DNA from: Agromyces sp. Root81
GTDB taxonomy: Bacteria; Actinomycetota; Actinomycetes; Actinomycetales; Microbacteriaceae
Assembly: GCF_001429165.1 (NCBI RefSeq)
Contig: NZ_LMIR01000002.1
Location: 550,810 to 614,809, forward strand
DNA length: 64,000 nt
Direction of reading: 5' to 3'
This document shows, one piece after another, positions 41,658-51,087 of the stretch; the first letter of the stretch is position 1, and every line of letters begins with the position of its first letter. The notes beneath the pieces are model-generated. The model was not told the DNA's origin. It worked only from the letters and a program-made list of their open reading frames with translations, and ran no database searches. A program made the translations under genes and the position numbers.

Positions 41658-43223
41658 CTATCGCTCGAATCGATCGATGTGGCGCAGCCGGACGGCGGTC
41701 ACGACCGCGAGGATCGCCATGATCACGGCCGCGATCAGCGCCGAGGCCTGCACTCCGGAGCAGTACGCCGCAGCCGAGGCCGCTCGCAGCACGTCGTCTC
41801 CCGTCGACACGGCGATGTCGACCGCGCCGGCGAGGCTCTCAGCGGCGATGCCGTGCTGCGCCGTGCTCCCCTCGGACGGCGACGTCATCTGCAAGCGGTA
41901 CACGGCGGTGACGATGCTGCCCAGCACGGCGATGCCGAGGGCGTAGCCGAGCTGACCGCTGGTCTCGGAGGTGGAGGCCGCCGACGAGGCGTTCTCGAGC
42001 GGCACGGAGCCGATGATCAGGTTGGTGCCGAGCGTCGGCAGCGGCGCGGCGCCGAAGCTCACGAGGCTGAACCCGAGGATGAGCGGCCACGGGCCGCTCG
42101 CCGGTGAGATCTGTGTCATGACCAGCAGCCCCACGACGGTCAACGCCAGCCCCGCGGAGATCACGAAGCCGGGACGGATGCGCCGGGCCGCCAGCGGCGC
42201 GACGACGAATCCGGCGAGCCCCACGACCGCGGCCGGTACGGTGTAGAGACCGGCCGCGAGCACATCGGCCCCGGCGACCAGCTGGAAGTACTGCGTGTTC
42301 AGCATCATCAACGGACCGGTGAGCATCGTCATCAGGAAGAGGCTGACGAGCACCAGGCTGAACCCTCGCCGATGGAACATCGAGAGGTCGAGCAGCGGCT
42401 CGCGATGCGGGTCATCGGCGAGCCGCTTCTGGCGTCGGACGAATGCGACGAGGAAACACACGCCGAGCACCGTGGAGACGACCGCCACCCACTGGATGCC
42501 GACCCGCGCCGACTCCTTGAGCCCGAAGACGATCGGCAGCACTGCGAGGAGGGAGAGCGGCACGCTCACGAGGTCGATCCCGCGACGGTGCGGGTTCGCC
42601 TGGGCCGCGCCGTCGCCGTTCACCTCGCCATCGCTCACGAACGGGAGCATGGCGACCACGAGCGCCATGACGGGCACCGCGATCAGGAAGACCGACCCCC
42701 ACCAGAACGAGCTCAGTGCCATCCCGCCGACGAGCGGTCCGACGATCATGCCACCCACGAGGCACGTCATGAAGATTCCGAGGGCGACCGAGCGCTGCCG
42801 GCCGTCGCGGAACATCCCGGTCAGCAATCCGTAGAGCGACGGGGTGAGCGCTGCCGCTCCGACACCCGTGAGCGCTCGGGCCGCGATCAGCACATCGGGC
42901 GAGGGGGCGAACGCCGCAACGGCAGACGCGATGGCGATGGTCGCCGCTCCGAACACCGCCATCCGGCGCCGTCCCAACCGGTCGGCGAGGCCTCCGAACG
43001 CCACGAGCAGCCCGGCGAGGGCGAACCCGTAGGCGTCGACGATCCACAGCTGTTGACTGGCGTCAGCGCCCAGCTCCACGGCGATGCTCGGCAGCGCCAG
43101 CAGCACGACCGAGGTGTCGATCGCGATCACCAGGGCTCCCATCGCGAGCACCGCGAGCCCGAACCACTCTCTCGGCCCCGCCCGTCGTGCCGTCTCCGCT
43201 GCTCGAGCCGTCGCCGATGCCAT
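41658..43223 (-). CDS. MFS drug exporter, 14-helix DHA2 type
   Basis: 521 residues from ATG 43223 after AGGAG. About 14 membrane helices. Motif A is present as GGLADRLGRRRMAVFG. The motif D-like LAMGALVIAIDTSVVLLALPSIAVEL and motif C-like GVGAAALTPSLYGLLTGMF region are typical of EmrB/QacA/SmvA transporters. Likely exports cationic or lipophilic compounds by proton exchange. No TetR regulator is adjacent. Confidence 0.9.
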   Translation of the reverse strand: MASATARAAETARRAGPREWFGLAVLAMGALVIAIDTSVVLLALPSIAVELGADASQQLWIVDAYGFALAGLLVAFGGLADRLGRRRMAVFGAATIAIASAVAAFAPSPDVLIAARALTGVGAAALTPSLYGLLTGMFRDGRQRSVALGIFMTCLVGGMIVGPLVGGMALSSFWWGSVFLIAVPVMALVVAMLPFVSDGEVNGDGAAQANPHRRGIDLVSVPLSLLAVLPIVFGLKESARVGIQWVAVVSTVLGVCFLVAFVRRQKRLADDPHREPLLDLSMFHRRGFSLVLVSLFLMTMLTGPLMMLNTQYFQLVAGADVLAAGLYTVPAAVVGLAGFVVAPLAARRIRPGFVISAGLALTVVGLLVMTQISPASGPWPLILGFSLVSFGAAPLPTLGTNLIIGSVPLENASSAASTSETSGQLGYALGIAVLGSIVTAVYRLQMTSPSEGSTAQHGIAAESLAGAVDIAVSTGDDVLRAASAAAYCSGVQASALIAAVIMAILAVVTAVRLRHIDRFER

Positions 43224-43331
43224 CGTGTTCTCCTGTCTGTCGATCTCCATGCACGGTGGTCGGAGACGCACCGTCGTTCTCGACAGCCACGGGGTATTGA
43301 TGCAACGGCCCGTGGGGACGAGACTTGCGAT

Positions 43332-43676
43332 ATGGATCACACGGAAGAAGTTCGCGCCGTCGACGAGGTGATCGACCGGCTCGTCAGCCGGTTCCCCGAT
43401 CTGCCCCGAGACCACATCGCCGCCGTCGTCGAAACGGCTCACCTCGAACTCGAGGGCAATCCCGTGCGCGACTTCGTTCCCGTGCTCGTCGAGCGCACCG
43501 CGAAGCAGCGCCTGAAGCAGGAGGCGAAGGCCGCACCGGTCCTCACCGATGCGGCGCTGGGCGAGACCATCGCGGGCGACGACGTCGTCGAGCTCGACCC
43601 GATGGAGATCGAGCGCCGCGCGCGCGAGCGCGAATCCGGATTCCTCTTCGGCGACCTCGGCGGCGGACCGAGCTGA
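43332..43676 (+). CDS. three-helix-bundle dimerisation domain protein
   Basis: 114 residues from ATG 43332. The N-terminal half, VIDRLVSRFPDLPRDHIAAVVETAHLEL followed by VRDFVPVLVERTAKQRL, matches a small helical dimerisation domain common in actinobacteria. The C-terminus is acidic with no motif. No known function. Divergent from the MFS gene. Confidence 0.7.
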   Translation: MDHTEEVRAVDEVIDRLVSRFPDLPRDHIAAVVETAHLELEGNPVRDFVPVLVERTAKQRLKQEAKAAPVLTDAALGETIAGDDVVELDPMEIERRARERESGFLFGDLGGGPS

Positions 43677-43935
43677 GCCGACCGCTGAGGCGGCAGAAGG
43701 GCCGGTCCCGGAGGATTTCCTCCGGCTCGCGTCATCGTGCGTCATGAGAGCGGGGTCACGAGAGCCATCCGTCTCGCTGTGTTGCCGCCGGCCATGATCG
43801 AAGCCAGACTCTTCCGCGAGCCGTTTCCCCCTGCGGTTCAGCGCGTCGCGACGGCGCTGCCGAGCCCCCAATCGCCGCCGTCGCGACGCGCCCTCACCAC
43901 GCGGTCGAATGTGCTTTCCGCAGCTGACCGGAGGG
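43677..43935. other. gene-free stretch before the SMR pair
   Basis: About 260 nt without a convincing gene on either strand. It holds a GAGGATTTCCTC hairpin soon after the preceding stop, which may end that transcript, and a GTCGCGACG-type pair of words (in GCGTCGCGACGG and CCGTCGCGACGCG) about 30 nt apart. Confidence 0.4.
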
Positions 43936-43992
43936 TCTAGGCTCGCGGGCACAGCACCGTGGGTCCGCTTCGAGAGGCCCGGGAGGGACCAC
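43936..43992 (+). promoter_or_regulatory. possible guanidine-type (ykkC-like) leader before the SMR genes
   Basis: In order: TCTAGG (43936-43941), GGTCCG, CGAGAG and GCCCGGGAG, ending directly at the start codon. These are in the order of the conserved blocks of the guanidine-I riboswitch, but the loop sequences between them are shortened or altered. GTGGGTCC and GGACCAC can pair around the ribosome-binding site. The genes that follow carry all recognised Gdx residues. Not proven; a covariance search would decide. Confidence 0.35.
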
Positions 43993-43993
43993 G

Positions 43994-44314
43994 ATGGATT
44001 GGCTGATCCTCATCGCTTCGGGCGTGCTCGAAGCCGTGTGGGCGACGGCGCTCGGTGCGTCGAAGAACTTCCGGCGCCCCTGGCCGACCGTGCTCTTCGT
44101 CGTCGCGCTCGTGCTCAGCATGGCCGGGCTCGCGTTCGCGATGACCACCATCCCCGTCGGCACCGCCTACGCCGTCTGGGTCGGCATCGGCGCCGTGCTC
44201 ACGGTCGCCTACGCCATGATCTTCGGCGGCGAGCGCGCGAGCGTCGTGAAGGTGTTGCTCCTGCTCGGCATCATCGGGTGCGTCATCGGGCTGAAGATCG
44301 TCGGGGAGGCCTGA
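43994..44314 (+). CDS. SMR-family transporter, Gdx (guanidinium exporter) type, first subunit
   Basis: 106 residues and four membrane helices. It has the Gdx residue set: Glu13 and Trp16 in LEAVWATALG, Ser42 in LSMAG, Tyr59 and Trp62 in GTAYAVWVGIGA. Proton-coupled export of guanidinium is therefore the likely function. It is followed after one nucleotide by a second SMR gene, so the two probably form an antiparallel heterodimer. Confidence 0.9.
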   Translation: MDWLILIASGVLEAVWATALGASKNFRRPWPTVLFVVALVLSMAGLAFAMTTIPVGTAYAVWVGIGAVLTVAYAMIFGGERASVVKVLLLLGIIGCVIGLKIVGEA

Positions 44315-44315
44315 C

Positions 44316-44684
44316 ATGTACTGGCCCGTCCTCATCGTGAGCGCCGTGCTCGAGGCCGTCTGGGCGACCGCACTCGGCTACTCAGAGGGCTTCTCCGAGC
44401 TTGTTCCGACGATCGTGTTCTTCGTCGCGCTGGTCGGCAGCATGGCTGGACTCGCCTACGCGATGCGCGGCATCCCGATCGGCACCGCCTACGCGGTGTG
44501 GACCGGTCTCGGGGCCGCGCTCACGGTGACCTACGCGATCACCTTCGGCGGCGAGTCGGCGAGCGTGTTGAAGGTGATCTTCCTCGCCGGCATCATCGGG
44601 TGCGTGATCGGGCTGAAGCTCGTGCACTCCCGTGAAGAGCGCGAAGCCGAGGCATCCGGTGCGCCGCCGATTCCTGACGTGTGA
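44316..44684 (+). CDS. SMR-family transporter, Gdx type, second subunit
   Basis: 122 residues, four helices, with the same key residues at identical positions (Glu13, Trp16, Ser42, Tyr59, Trp62) and a longer charged C-terminal tail (HSREEREAEASG). The start follows the stop of the first subunit by 1 nt, giving translational coupling. Paired SMR proteins of this kind usually work only together with fixed opposite topologies. Confidence 0.9.
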   Translation: MYWPVLIVSAVLEAVWATALGYSEGFSELVPTIVFFVALVGSMAGLAYAMRGIPIGTAYAVWTGLGAALTVTYAITFGGESASVLKVIFLAGIIGCVIGLKLVHSREEREAEASGAPPIPDV

Positions 44685-44774
44685 CGCCTCGGTCTCTCGG
44701 GAGTGACTGCTCAGCCCGATCTCCGAGGAGATCTCAGGTGAAGCCGGCGCCCAGGTCAACGCCCGATCGCCCGG

Positions 44775-45440
44775 TCACATTCCAATGAAGCTGATGGTTT
44801 CCGTCATGTCTGCCCGCCCTGTACGCAGTGGTGGCACCCCCTCCTTCTCGAATCCAACCGCGACACCACAGAACAGCTCGAGGCCGTCATCGGCTCCGAC
44901 AACCTGGCTGACAGTCTTGCGATACATCGTCCACATCACTTGGGGGCAGCTGTGCAGGCCTTCCGCTCTCAGCAGCAGCATGACCGTCTGCAAGTGCATT
45001 CCCGCGTCTCCCCATTGCCCCGGCCCCATCGTCTGATCGAGGTAGCAGAACAGCACGACCGGGGCCCCGAACGCCTCCGAATTCAATGCGGCGACCTTCA
45101 TAGACCTGTCGGGGTCGTCGCGCTCGATCCCGAGTGCCTTGTACCGCTGTCCAGCCGCGGTGGAAAAGCGGTCGACGTATGGCGAGGTCAGTTCGGCCGG
45201 ATACATCGGGTACTCACGCTCATCGCCGGGGTCTCCCGCGAGCGCCCTGGCCGTCGCCCGCCTCTTCAATCGGGCCAAGGGATCGCCGGTCACGACGAAC
45301 ACCTGCCATGGCTGGAGGTTCCCACTCGACGGCGCCCGCGTCGCTGCGGTCAACACGCGTTCGAGTACTTCTCTGGATACCGGCTCATCGCTGAACGCCC
45401 GTACCGCCCGACGGCTTTCGACAGCTTCATAGACATCCAC
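44775..45440 (-). CDS. nitroreductase-family FMN oxidoreductase
   Basis: 221 residues from ATG 45440. It shows the FMN-binding start AVESRRAVRAFSDEPVSREVLERVL, AATRAPSSGNLQPWQVFVVTG, then GDAGMHLQTVMLLLRAEGLHSCPQVMW and the C-terminal CGVAVGFEK. This matches NfnB/NfsB-like enzymes that reduce nitro compounds or quinones with NAD(P)H. The natural substrate is unknown. Convergent with the SMR pair. Confidence 0.9.
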   Translation of the reverse strand: MDVYEAVESRRAVRAFSDEPVSREVLERVLTAATRAPSSGNLQPWQVFVVTGDPLARLKRRATARALAGDPGDEREYPMYPAELTSPYVDRFSTAAGQRYKALGIERDDPDRSMKVAALNSEAFGAPVVLFCYLDQTMGPGQWGDAGMHLQTVMLLLRAEGLHSCPQVMWTMYRKTVSQVVGADDGLELFCGVAVGFEKEGVPPLRTGRADMTETISFIGM

Positions 45441-45658
45441 GCCTGCTCCTCCTCTCAGCTACAGGCTGCCCCGCGATTCGAAGCGGAGCGAGTCGAGATG
45501 CGCTGCCGGCACGAAGTGGCGTCATACTCGCGACCCTAATGGGTCGACCTGCGATGGATCGCGGCCAGCAACCGGTCGTGGGTGCTTGGCCGCACAGAGC
45601 GTCCGCTGATCTCAGTCCACGGTGCAGAGCAATCCCGTTACTCGCCGGGGGCTCACCG

Positions 45659-46615
45659 TCACACGGCCGATGCCCACCCGGCTGTGTCGTTCTCCCCTGG
45701 GATCGCCAGAACACCGTGCCAGAGGACGAGGATCTCGAACCAGAACGCCTCGGCAGGAGTGAGCGGCCGGACCGACTCGTAGCCGGCACGCAGGCTCCGA
45801 CGCACCTCCGCCGTCGTCGGCCGCCAGTCGGTGAACCGCGTTCCCAGATAGACGCACGCCTTGGCCAGATCGCTGACCCGGTGTTCGACCACCACCTCGT
45901 CGAAATCGAGCACCCCGACGACCTGTGAGCCTCGCGTCAGGATGTTCGCCGCCCGGAAGTCGTTGTGCACCAGCTGGGGCTCGTCCCGGAGCTCGGGGGC
46001 TTCGGACAACAGCCCCGCGAGTCGATTCGAGGCCTCTCGCGAGAGTCCGCGATCCTCGTGCGCCAACCACTGATCGATCCGCTTCCTCAACGGTGCAGTT
46101 CGCATCGACGACAGCGAGGCATCGCGATCGCTCGCACCGAGCGCCAGGTGCACCTCCGCCAGACACGCCCCCGCCGACCGGACCGCCGCGTCGTCCGCCA
46201 CGTCCAGCCAGTCGCCCGTCAGCTCCGGCAGCACGGTCACCGAGAGTGCCCCTGACGGGCCCTCCAACGTCACCCGGTCGAGCCCGTCCGCTGTCGCGAT
46301 CGGCGGCGCCACCGGGACACCTCGCCCGGCGATTGCGCGCAGCAAGCGCGTCGATGCATCCAGCCTCGCGAATCGTTCACGAGCCCGCGACCACTTCACC
46401 ACCAGGTCGCCGCGGTCGCTGTCGACCCAGACGATCGCGTTGTGGTCGCTGATCACCATGCGCGAGCACCCGCCTGCGGTGATGCCCCAGGTCTCATCGA
46501 GCGCTGTCGAAGTCCACTCCGCAACCGCGCCGAGGCCGTCGAACCCGAACCGGTCCCTCAGTGCGCCTTCCGGCTCCACCGGCTCCCACAGCATCGACAA
46601 CCCGAGCGGCAACAT
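45659..46615 (-). CDS. aminoglycoside-phosphotransferase-like (APH) kinase
   Basis: 318 residues from ATG 46615; ATG 46594 is possible. The kinase core has LVVKWSR (ATP-anchoring Lys), the catalytic loop LVHNDFRAANIL (His, Asp, Asn) and the metal-binding VLDFDEV. It belongs to the large APH/choline-kinase superfamily. Most such actinobacterial members are not antibiotic resistance enzymes, and the substrate cannot be inferred. It stands alone. Confidence 0.85.
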   Translation of the reverse strand: MLPLGLSMLWEPVEPEGALRDRFGFDGLGAVAEWTSTALDETWGITAGGCSRMVISDHNAIVWVDSDRGDLVVKWSRARERFARLDASTRLLRAIAGRGVPVAPPIATADGLDRVTLEGPSGALSVTVLPELTGDWLDVADDAAVRSAGACLAEVHLALGASDRDASLSSMRTAPLRKRIDQWLAHEDRGLSREASNRLAGLLSEAPELRDEPQLVHNDFRAANILTRGSQVVGVLDFDEVVVEHRVSDLAKACVYLGTRFTDWRPTTAEVRRSLRAGYESVRPLTPAEAFWFEILVLWHGVLAIPGENDTAGWASAV

Positions 46616-46707
46616 GCCCCCAACTGTAGTCAGGCGAGCAGACGCCTCGGGGACGCCGCAACCCTGCGAAGTCGAGCCGTTCCGGAATCGCCGATTCCGT
46701 CGGGGAC

Positions 46708-47157
46708 TCAGTACCCCGCGGGCTCGGTGGGCTCGACGCACACCGCCTTGACCTTGTCGACCGCTTCCTGGATCGAGGCCTGCTGCTCGGCGAGCGCGTC
46801 GGGGTCGGGCTCGACCTCGCCGTCGGCATTGATGGGAATGGTCCCTGCGAATGCCGCCGCCTCGCTGAGCTTCTCATCCACGGTGGCGAGCGCGTCGGCC
46901 ACGTCGGGGTTGTCGGCTTTCTCGGCCAACTCGGCGGCTCGCGAACTGTAGTCCTCGAGCTTGGCCTGGATCTCCTCGGGGCTGCCGACCGCGTTGAGGG
47001 CGTTCTGCGCACCGTTCGAGACATCCCGCAGTGCACCCTGCAGAGTCTCGCACGCACCGGCGACCGCCGTCGAGGGTGTGCCGCCGCCCGAAGCGCAGCC
47101 GGAGAGGAGCAGCGCGCTCGCGAACACGAGCACGGCGGACGTCTTGGTTCCTCGCAT
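46708..47157 (-). CDS. small lipoprotein
   Basis: 149 residues from ATG 47157. The signal peptide ends in LLLSGC (a clear lipobox, Cys at about 21). The mature part is helical and acidic with two cysteines (GACETL, AVCVEP) and heptad-like stretches. No family was recognised. The upstream gap is shared with a divergent hypothetical gene. Confidence 0.8.
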   Translation of the reverse strand: MRGTKTSAVLVFASALLLSGCASGGGTPSTAVAGACETLQGALRDVSNGAQNALNAVGSPEEIQAKLEDYSSRAAELAEKADNPDVADALATVDEKLSEAAAFAGTIPINADGEVEPDPDALAEQQASIQEAVDKVKAVCVEPTEPAGY

Positions 47158-47304
47158 GGTGGGATCCCCCGATCCTGATGCCCTCGCGTCTCGGGAGCAC
47201 CACTTCGACTGTGGCACGTCCCCGTGACGGAGTAAATAGCGAGTTTCGCTCACAGTTGGCGGGGGCGGGATGAACGGGAGACCGGCGTCTGGGAAGGTTG
47301 GACT

Positions 47305-47781
47305 GTGCGATACACGGACGTCGAAGAATCGATACGGCAATGGGCGGCGGCGGCGGACGGCGTCGGTCGCCGCCGCATGGCGACCTACGCCGCGGAAGAA
47401 CTCACCCGGTTCGATGACCTCGAAGCAGTGGCAGCAGCCGAGTTCACCCCGGAGGCCGCCACGGCCTTTCTCACGGCATGCGCCAACCTCACGAAGGCGG
47501 ATGCCTCCACGATCGACGACTGGCTTCGGCTCATCGATGCTGGAACCCTCTCCGACGGCGACATGGACACCGAAGCGCTTCGGGCCTTGACCACGGTCGA
47601 GGCGTGGCGGGACTTCCTCCGAACCGGGGACAGCGCGCCGGTCGCATCGCTGGCGATCACGCTGCTTGAAGTCATCGACTTCGAGGTCGACGCGGATCTC
47701 GATGACTTCCTCGCCGATCCGCGAATGTCCGCCCGGTACAGCAAGATCCAGGCGCTTCTCACTCAAGAGGGTCAGCACTGA
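47305..47781 (+). CDS. hypothetical helical protein
   Basis: 158 residues from GTG 47305. Acidic, apparently all-helical and soluble; segments include IRQWAAAADGVGRRRMATYAAEEL and SLAITLLEVIDFEVDADLDDFLADPRMSARY. No family or motif was recognised. Codon use is like that of its neighbours. Confidence 0.6.
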   Translation: MRYTDVEESIRQWAAAADGVGRRRMATYAAEELTRFDDLEAVAAAEFTPEAATAFLTACANLTKADASTIDDWLRLIDAGTLSDGDMDTEALRALTTVEAWRDFLRTGDSAPVASLAITLLEVIDFEVDADLDDFLADPRMSARYSKIQALLTQEGQH

Positions 47782-47997
47782 GCCGAAAATACAGGCTCCG
47801 CGAGCTTCGACTTCTGAGCGGCCGCGGAGCTGAGTGCCAGCAACCACGCCTCAGTGCGAAAGCGATTCGACGAAGAGCAAGTTGTGTTGGTCCTCGGGCC
47901 CACGGAAGTGGTACCTCGGTACCTTGTCGTCGCCGCGAGGCATCTCGTAGCCTCCGGAGGAGCAACTGGACCTGATGATCGAAACCGAGAGGATGAC

Positions 47998-48369
47998 ATG
48001 ATCGAGACGATTTCCGCATCCGCCGTGATCCTCGCCGTGGGAGTTCTCGTGCTCTGGTGGGCGCGAGAGTGTCGTCGGGGCACGCTCCCTCGCAATTGGA
48101 TCTTCGGCTATCGCACGAAGCTGACGCTGAGCGATGACCAGGCGTGGGTCGTCGTCAATCGCGCCTCGGCTCCGTTCATCGCGATCGCAGGATTCGGCCT
48201 GATCGTCGCTGCGATCGTCGGCATCATCGCTGCACTTGTCGGCGCGAGCGCTGTCGCTTCTGCTCTGATCGGTTCGTCCATCGTCTGGCTTCTCGGCTGG
48301 GTGCTCATCGGCATCATCCCGGCCGCCCGTGCCGCAAGAAAGTACCAGGAGACGTCGCGCACGGCCTGA
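47998..48369 (+). CDS. SdpI-family membrane protein
   Basis: 123 residues from ATG 47998. Between the first and later hydrophobic helices lies the family signature PRNWIFGYRTKLTLSDDQAW. SdpI of Bacillus gives immunity to the SdpC toxin; most homologues have no known partner. No SdpC-like toxin or SdpR-like regulator is seen next to it. Confidence 0.85.
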   Translation: MIETISASAVILAVGVLVLWWARECRRGTLPRNWIFGYRTKLTLSDDQAWVVVNRASAPFIAIAGFGLIVAAIVGIIAALVGASAVASALIGSSIVWLLGWVLIGIIPAARAARKYQETSRTA

Positions 48370-48406
48370 GGCGAGCGAGGCGGCCTCTCCAGATAGGGTC
48401 ACGCCC

Positions 48407-48547
48407 GTGACGGAGATAGACGCGTCGCGAACCGACGCAGCGACGACGACGTGGTCGGTCGTTCGGACTGCGGTCCACGTCGGCGGCGGATTCGCGCTCG
48501 CAGTCGGCGTCATGCTCGTCGCCGGGCTGATGATCGGAACCGATTGA
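48407..48547 (+). CDS. small single-pass membrane protein
   Basis: 46 residues from GTG 48407: a polar N-terminus (TEIDASRTDAATTTWSVV) and one helix (GGGFALAVGVMLVAGLMIG). It lies 37 nt after the SdpI-like gene on the same strand. Unknown and supported mainly by its membrane helix and reading frame. Confidence 0.45.
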   Translation: MTEIDASRTDAATTTWSVVRTAVHVGGGFALAVGVMLVAGLMIGTD

Positions 48548-48604
48548 CGCCGACTTCGCCGCCAGGGACCGCCCCCATCGCCCCGCTCCGAGCCACTGCG
48601 ATCC

Positions 48605-49975
48605 TCACTCCACCGCGAGGATCGCAGGGATCGTCCGTCGTGACGGCGTCACCGCCGGCCCGACGGTCGCGATGCCGACGATCACCAGGCCGGCGAGTCC
48701 GATGAGCGCCGCGGTCGCGATGCCGAACACGGGCACTATTCCAGGCACCGCGCCGGCGAGGGAGATCGACGCGGCGAGTCCGACGAGGACGAAGACCGCA
48801 GCGGCGAGCAGGAACGCGGTCATCACGTAGATCATTGCTTCGAAGGCCGCGGACAACGCTGTCGTGGCGATGGTGCCGCCGCTGATCTGCACGAGCGCCC
48901 CGTCGCGTTCTCGGGTGCGACCCGTCATGAACACGATCGCGGCGGCCCCGAGCGCAGCGAGCAGCAGCGCAGGGCCGAGGACTGTGAAGATCGAGCCTGA
49001 GTTCACATCAACCGGTCCATCGGTGGCCTGGGCCGTGGTGAGGGCCATGGTGTACATCGCGCCGGGCAGGGCGATGCCGACCATGAGCGGTGTAACTGCA
49101 GCGGTGCTCTGCGTGATCCGGTAGCTGCAGGAGCGGCGAGCGAGGAACCAGGTGCCCGATCCGCCCGAAGGCACCGCCGCAGTCCAGGCACGCAGCACGA
49201 GCGGGTACAGCACTGGTCCGCTCGCGGCAACGAGCGCGGTCAGGGCGATGCTCAGCATCATGCTGAGCCCCGTGACCGCGGAGAGTCCGACCAGCTGGCC
49301 ATCTCCGTCCAGCCGGGGCCTCGCGAGTGCCAGACCGAGGCCGAGCCCCAGAGCGGCGGCAGCTGCGATGCCGACGCCGATCCAGCGCATCGTTCCCATG
49401 CGGATCCGCGGGGGCTCCGGATCTCGCAACGCTTCGATCGGCCGCACACGTCCTGCGCGGAAGGCAGCCCGCGCGCCGGAGATGAGCACGACACCGCCCA
49501 TCAGGGAGAGCGTCCACACGATGGTGGTGTGCCCGAACGATGCCTCGGGAACCTCGCGCAGGCTGATCTGCGCGATCGTGAGCTCGAGCATCGGTCCGGC
49601 GAGCAGGCGGCCGACGCCGAGGCCAAGACTGACGCCCGTGGCGGCGAGGATGAGCAGCTGCACGAACACGATCACGACAAGCTGCCTCGGAAGCGCCCCC
49701 GCCAGTTGGAGCAGCGCATACCCGCGCCGACCGGAAGCGACAGCGAGATTGGTCGTTGCGGCTGTGATGGCGATCGCCGCGAGAAGCCCGAACGCGACGA
49801 TGCCTTGGCTCATCGACTGCAACGCAACTCCGTCGTCCTCCGGAAGGGCAGCCGCGGTCTCGAACTGCGAGATCGCCGCTGCACACACTGCTGCCGATGC
49901 GACGATGACGGCCAGGCTGCCGGCCCAGAGACGCCAGCCCCGGACGAGTTCCCGCGCGGCGACTGAGATGATCAT
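48605..49975 (-). CDS. FtsX-like ABC transporter permease
   Basis: 456 residues. Two FtsX-type membrane units: one after the N-terminal anchor (GIVAFGLLAAIAITAATTNLAVASGRRGYALLQLAGALPRQL and following helices) and one at the C-terminus. Between them are further helices and RPIEALRDPEPPRI, a sequence typical of FtsX/MacB permeases. The start ATG 49975 overlaps the stop of the ATPase gene by 4 nt. Probably exports peptides or lipids, or acts as a mechanotransmitter; the substrate is unknown. Confidence 0.85.
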   Translation of the reverse strand: MIISVAARELVRGWRLWAGSLAVIVASAAVCAAAISQFETAAALPEDDGVALQSMSQGIVAFGLLAAIAITAATTNLAVASGRRGYALLQLAGALPRQLVVIVFVQLLILAATGVSLGLGVGRLLAGPMLELTIAQISLREVPEASFGHTTIVWTLSLMGGVVLISGARAAFRAGRVRPIEALRDPEPPRIRMGTMRWIGVGIAAAAALGLGLGLALARPRLDGDGQLVGLSAVTGLSMMLSIALTALVAASGPVLYPLVLRAWTAAVPSGGSGTWFLARRSCSYRITQSTAAVTPLMVGIALPGAMYTMALTTAQATDGPVDVNSGSIFTVLGPALLLAALGAAAIVFMTGRTRERDGALVQISGGTIATTALSAAFEAMIYVMTAFLLAAAVFVLVGLAASISLAGAVPGIVPVFGIATAALIGLAGLVIVGIATVGPAVTPSRRTIPAILAVE

Positions 49976-50733
49976 GCGGCAGGCACTTCCTCGCCGGCTG
50001 CGCGCACAGCCTCCAAGACGTTCTCGGAGGTCGGCGCGTGAAGTTCAGCGTGGATCACGCCGTCGCGCAGCACGAGTACTCGATCGGCACGCGATGCTGC
50101 CTCGAGGTCATGCGTGACGATCACGACGCTGCGCTCGCCCGTTGCCGCGTCGCGAAGCAGCGACAGCACTTGCTCGCCGGTCCGCGTGTCCAGGGCACCT
50201 GTCGGCTCATCGGCGAACACCAGCATCGCACCTGACGCCAGAACCCGGGCGATCGCCACGCGTTGCTGCTGCCCGCCCGACAGCTTGCCTGGAAGGAACC
50301 TGCCTCGGGAAGACAGTCCGACTGCTTCCAGGGCTGATCGGGCCGCCGAGGCGGCGCCCTTGCGACGTGCGAGCCTGCCGGGCAACCCTGCATTCTCCTC
50401 GGCGGACAGCGACGGGATCAGGTTGTAGGCCTGGAACACGAAGCCGATCTGGTCGCGACGGAGCTTCGCCAGCGCGTTGCGACCGAGCGTCGCGATGTCG
50501 CGGCCGAACAACTTCACCCGACCTGTGGACACCGGCTCGAGCCCTGCAAGGCAGTACAGCAGTGTCGACTTCCCGGAACCGGATGGACCAACTATCGCGA
50601 CCATCTCACCGGGCGCGACCCGGAGCGATACTCCGCGGAGCACCGTCGTCTGCGCTGCACCCCTCACGCCGTCGAATTCCTTCGTCACGTCCTCCACATC
50701 GAGGAGCGTCAAGCGGTCAGCAGATCCGGTCAT
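49972..50733 (-). CDS. ABC transporter ATPase, MacB/LolD type
   Basis: 253 residues. Walker [11 protein letters not shown]-loop [27 protein letters not shown], signature [15 protein letters not shown] and Walker [14 protein letters not shown] are all intact. It is followed directly by its FtsX-like permease (4-nt overlap). Such pairs are frequent in antimicrobial-peptide resistance or signalling, but no two-component sensor is adjacent. Confidence 0.93.
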   Translation of the reverse strand: MTGSADRLTLLDVEDVTKEFDGVRGAAQTTVLRGVSLRVAPGEMVAIVGPSGSGKSTLLYCLAGLEPVSTGRVKLFGRDIATLGRNALAKLRRDQIGFVFQAYNLIPSLSAEENAGLPGRLARRKGAASAARSALEAVGLSSRGRFLPGKLSGGQQQRVAIARVLASGAMLVFADEPTGALDTRTGEQVLSLLRDAATGERSVVIVTHDLEAASRADRVLVLRDGVIHAELHAPTSENVLEAVRAAGEEVPAA

Positions 50734-51087
50734 GACGCCATTGTTGCGGGAATGCGGCAGGAAGCAAGGGCTTCAGCCTCGATCAACGCCAGGCCCAGAA
50801 CGTCCAGAACAGCCAGCCGCCGAGCCAGTGAAGAGGTCTCACCGGCCCGGCCATCGATGATCTACGCGGGTAGGGTCGCGGTTCCATCGATGGCGCACGC
50901 ATTCACGCTCGCGTAATTTCGGGGGCGAAGAGAGGGGCGATCATCTCGGTCGTGTCCACCACGGCCTGTTGCCTGTTCCTTTCGGTCAGACCGCACAAGA
51001 AAGCCCCCCTGGTGACTGGTTCGGTGGCGCTGAGTGGTGACGAAGTCCTGCGGCCAAGAGATGTGTCGTTGCCGGAACAACCGGATC
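50734..51087. other. gene-free stretch upstream of the ABC exporter
   Basis: About 350 nt with no convincing gene. The only open frame of length (a minus-strand frame near 50862-51143) has no family resemblance and overlaps the ABC-F end. It contains AT-richer patches unlike the surrounding coding DNA and presumably includes the promoter of the ABC exporter and the 3' end of the ABC-F transcript. Confidence 0.4.

Noticed and set aside
45659..46615. An aminoglycoside resistance gene
   Set aside because: Only the general APH kinase motifs are present. Nothing in the sequence or context points to an antibiotic substrate.
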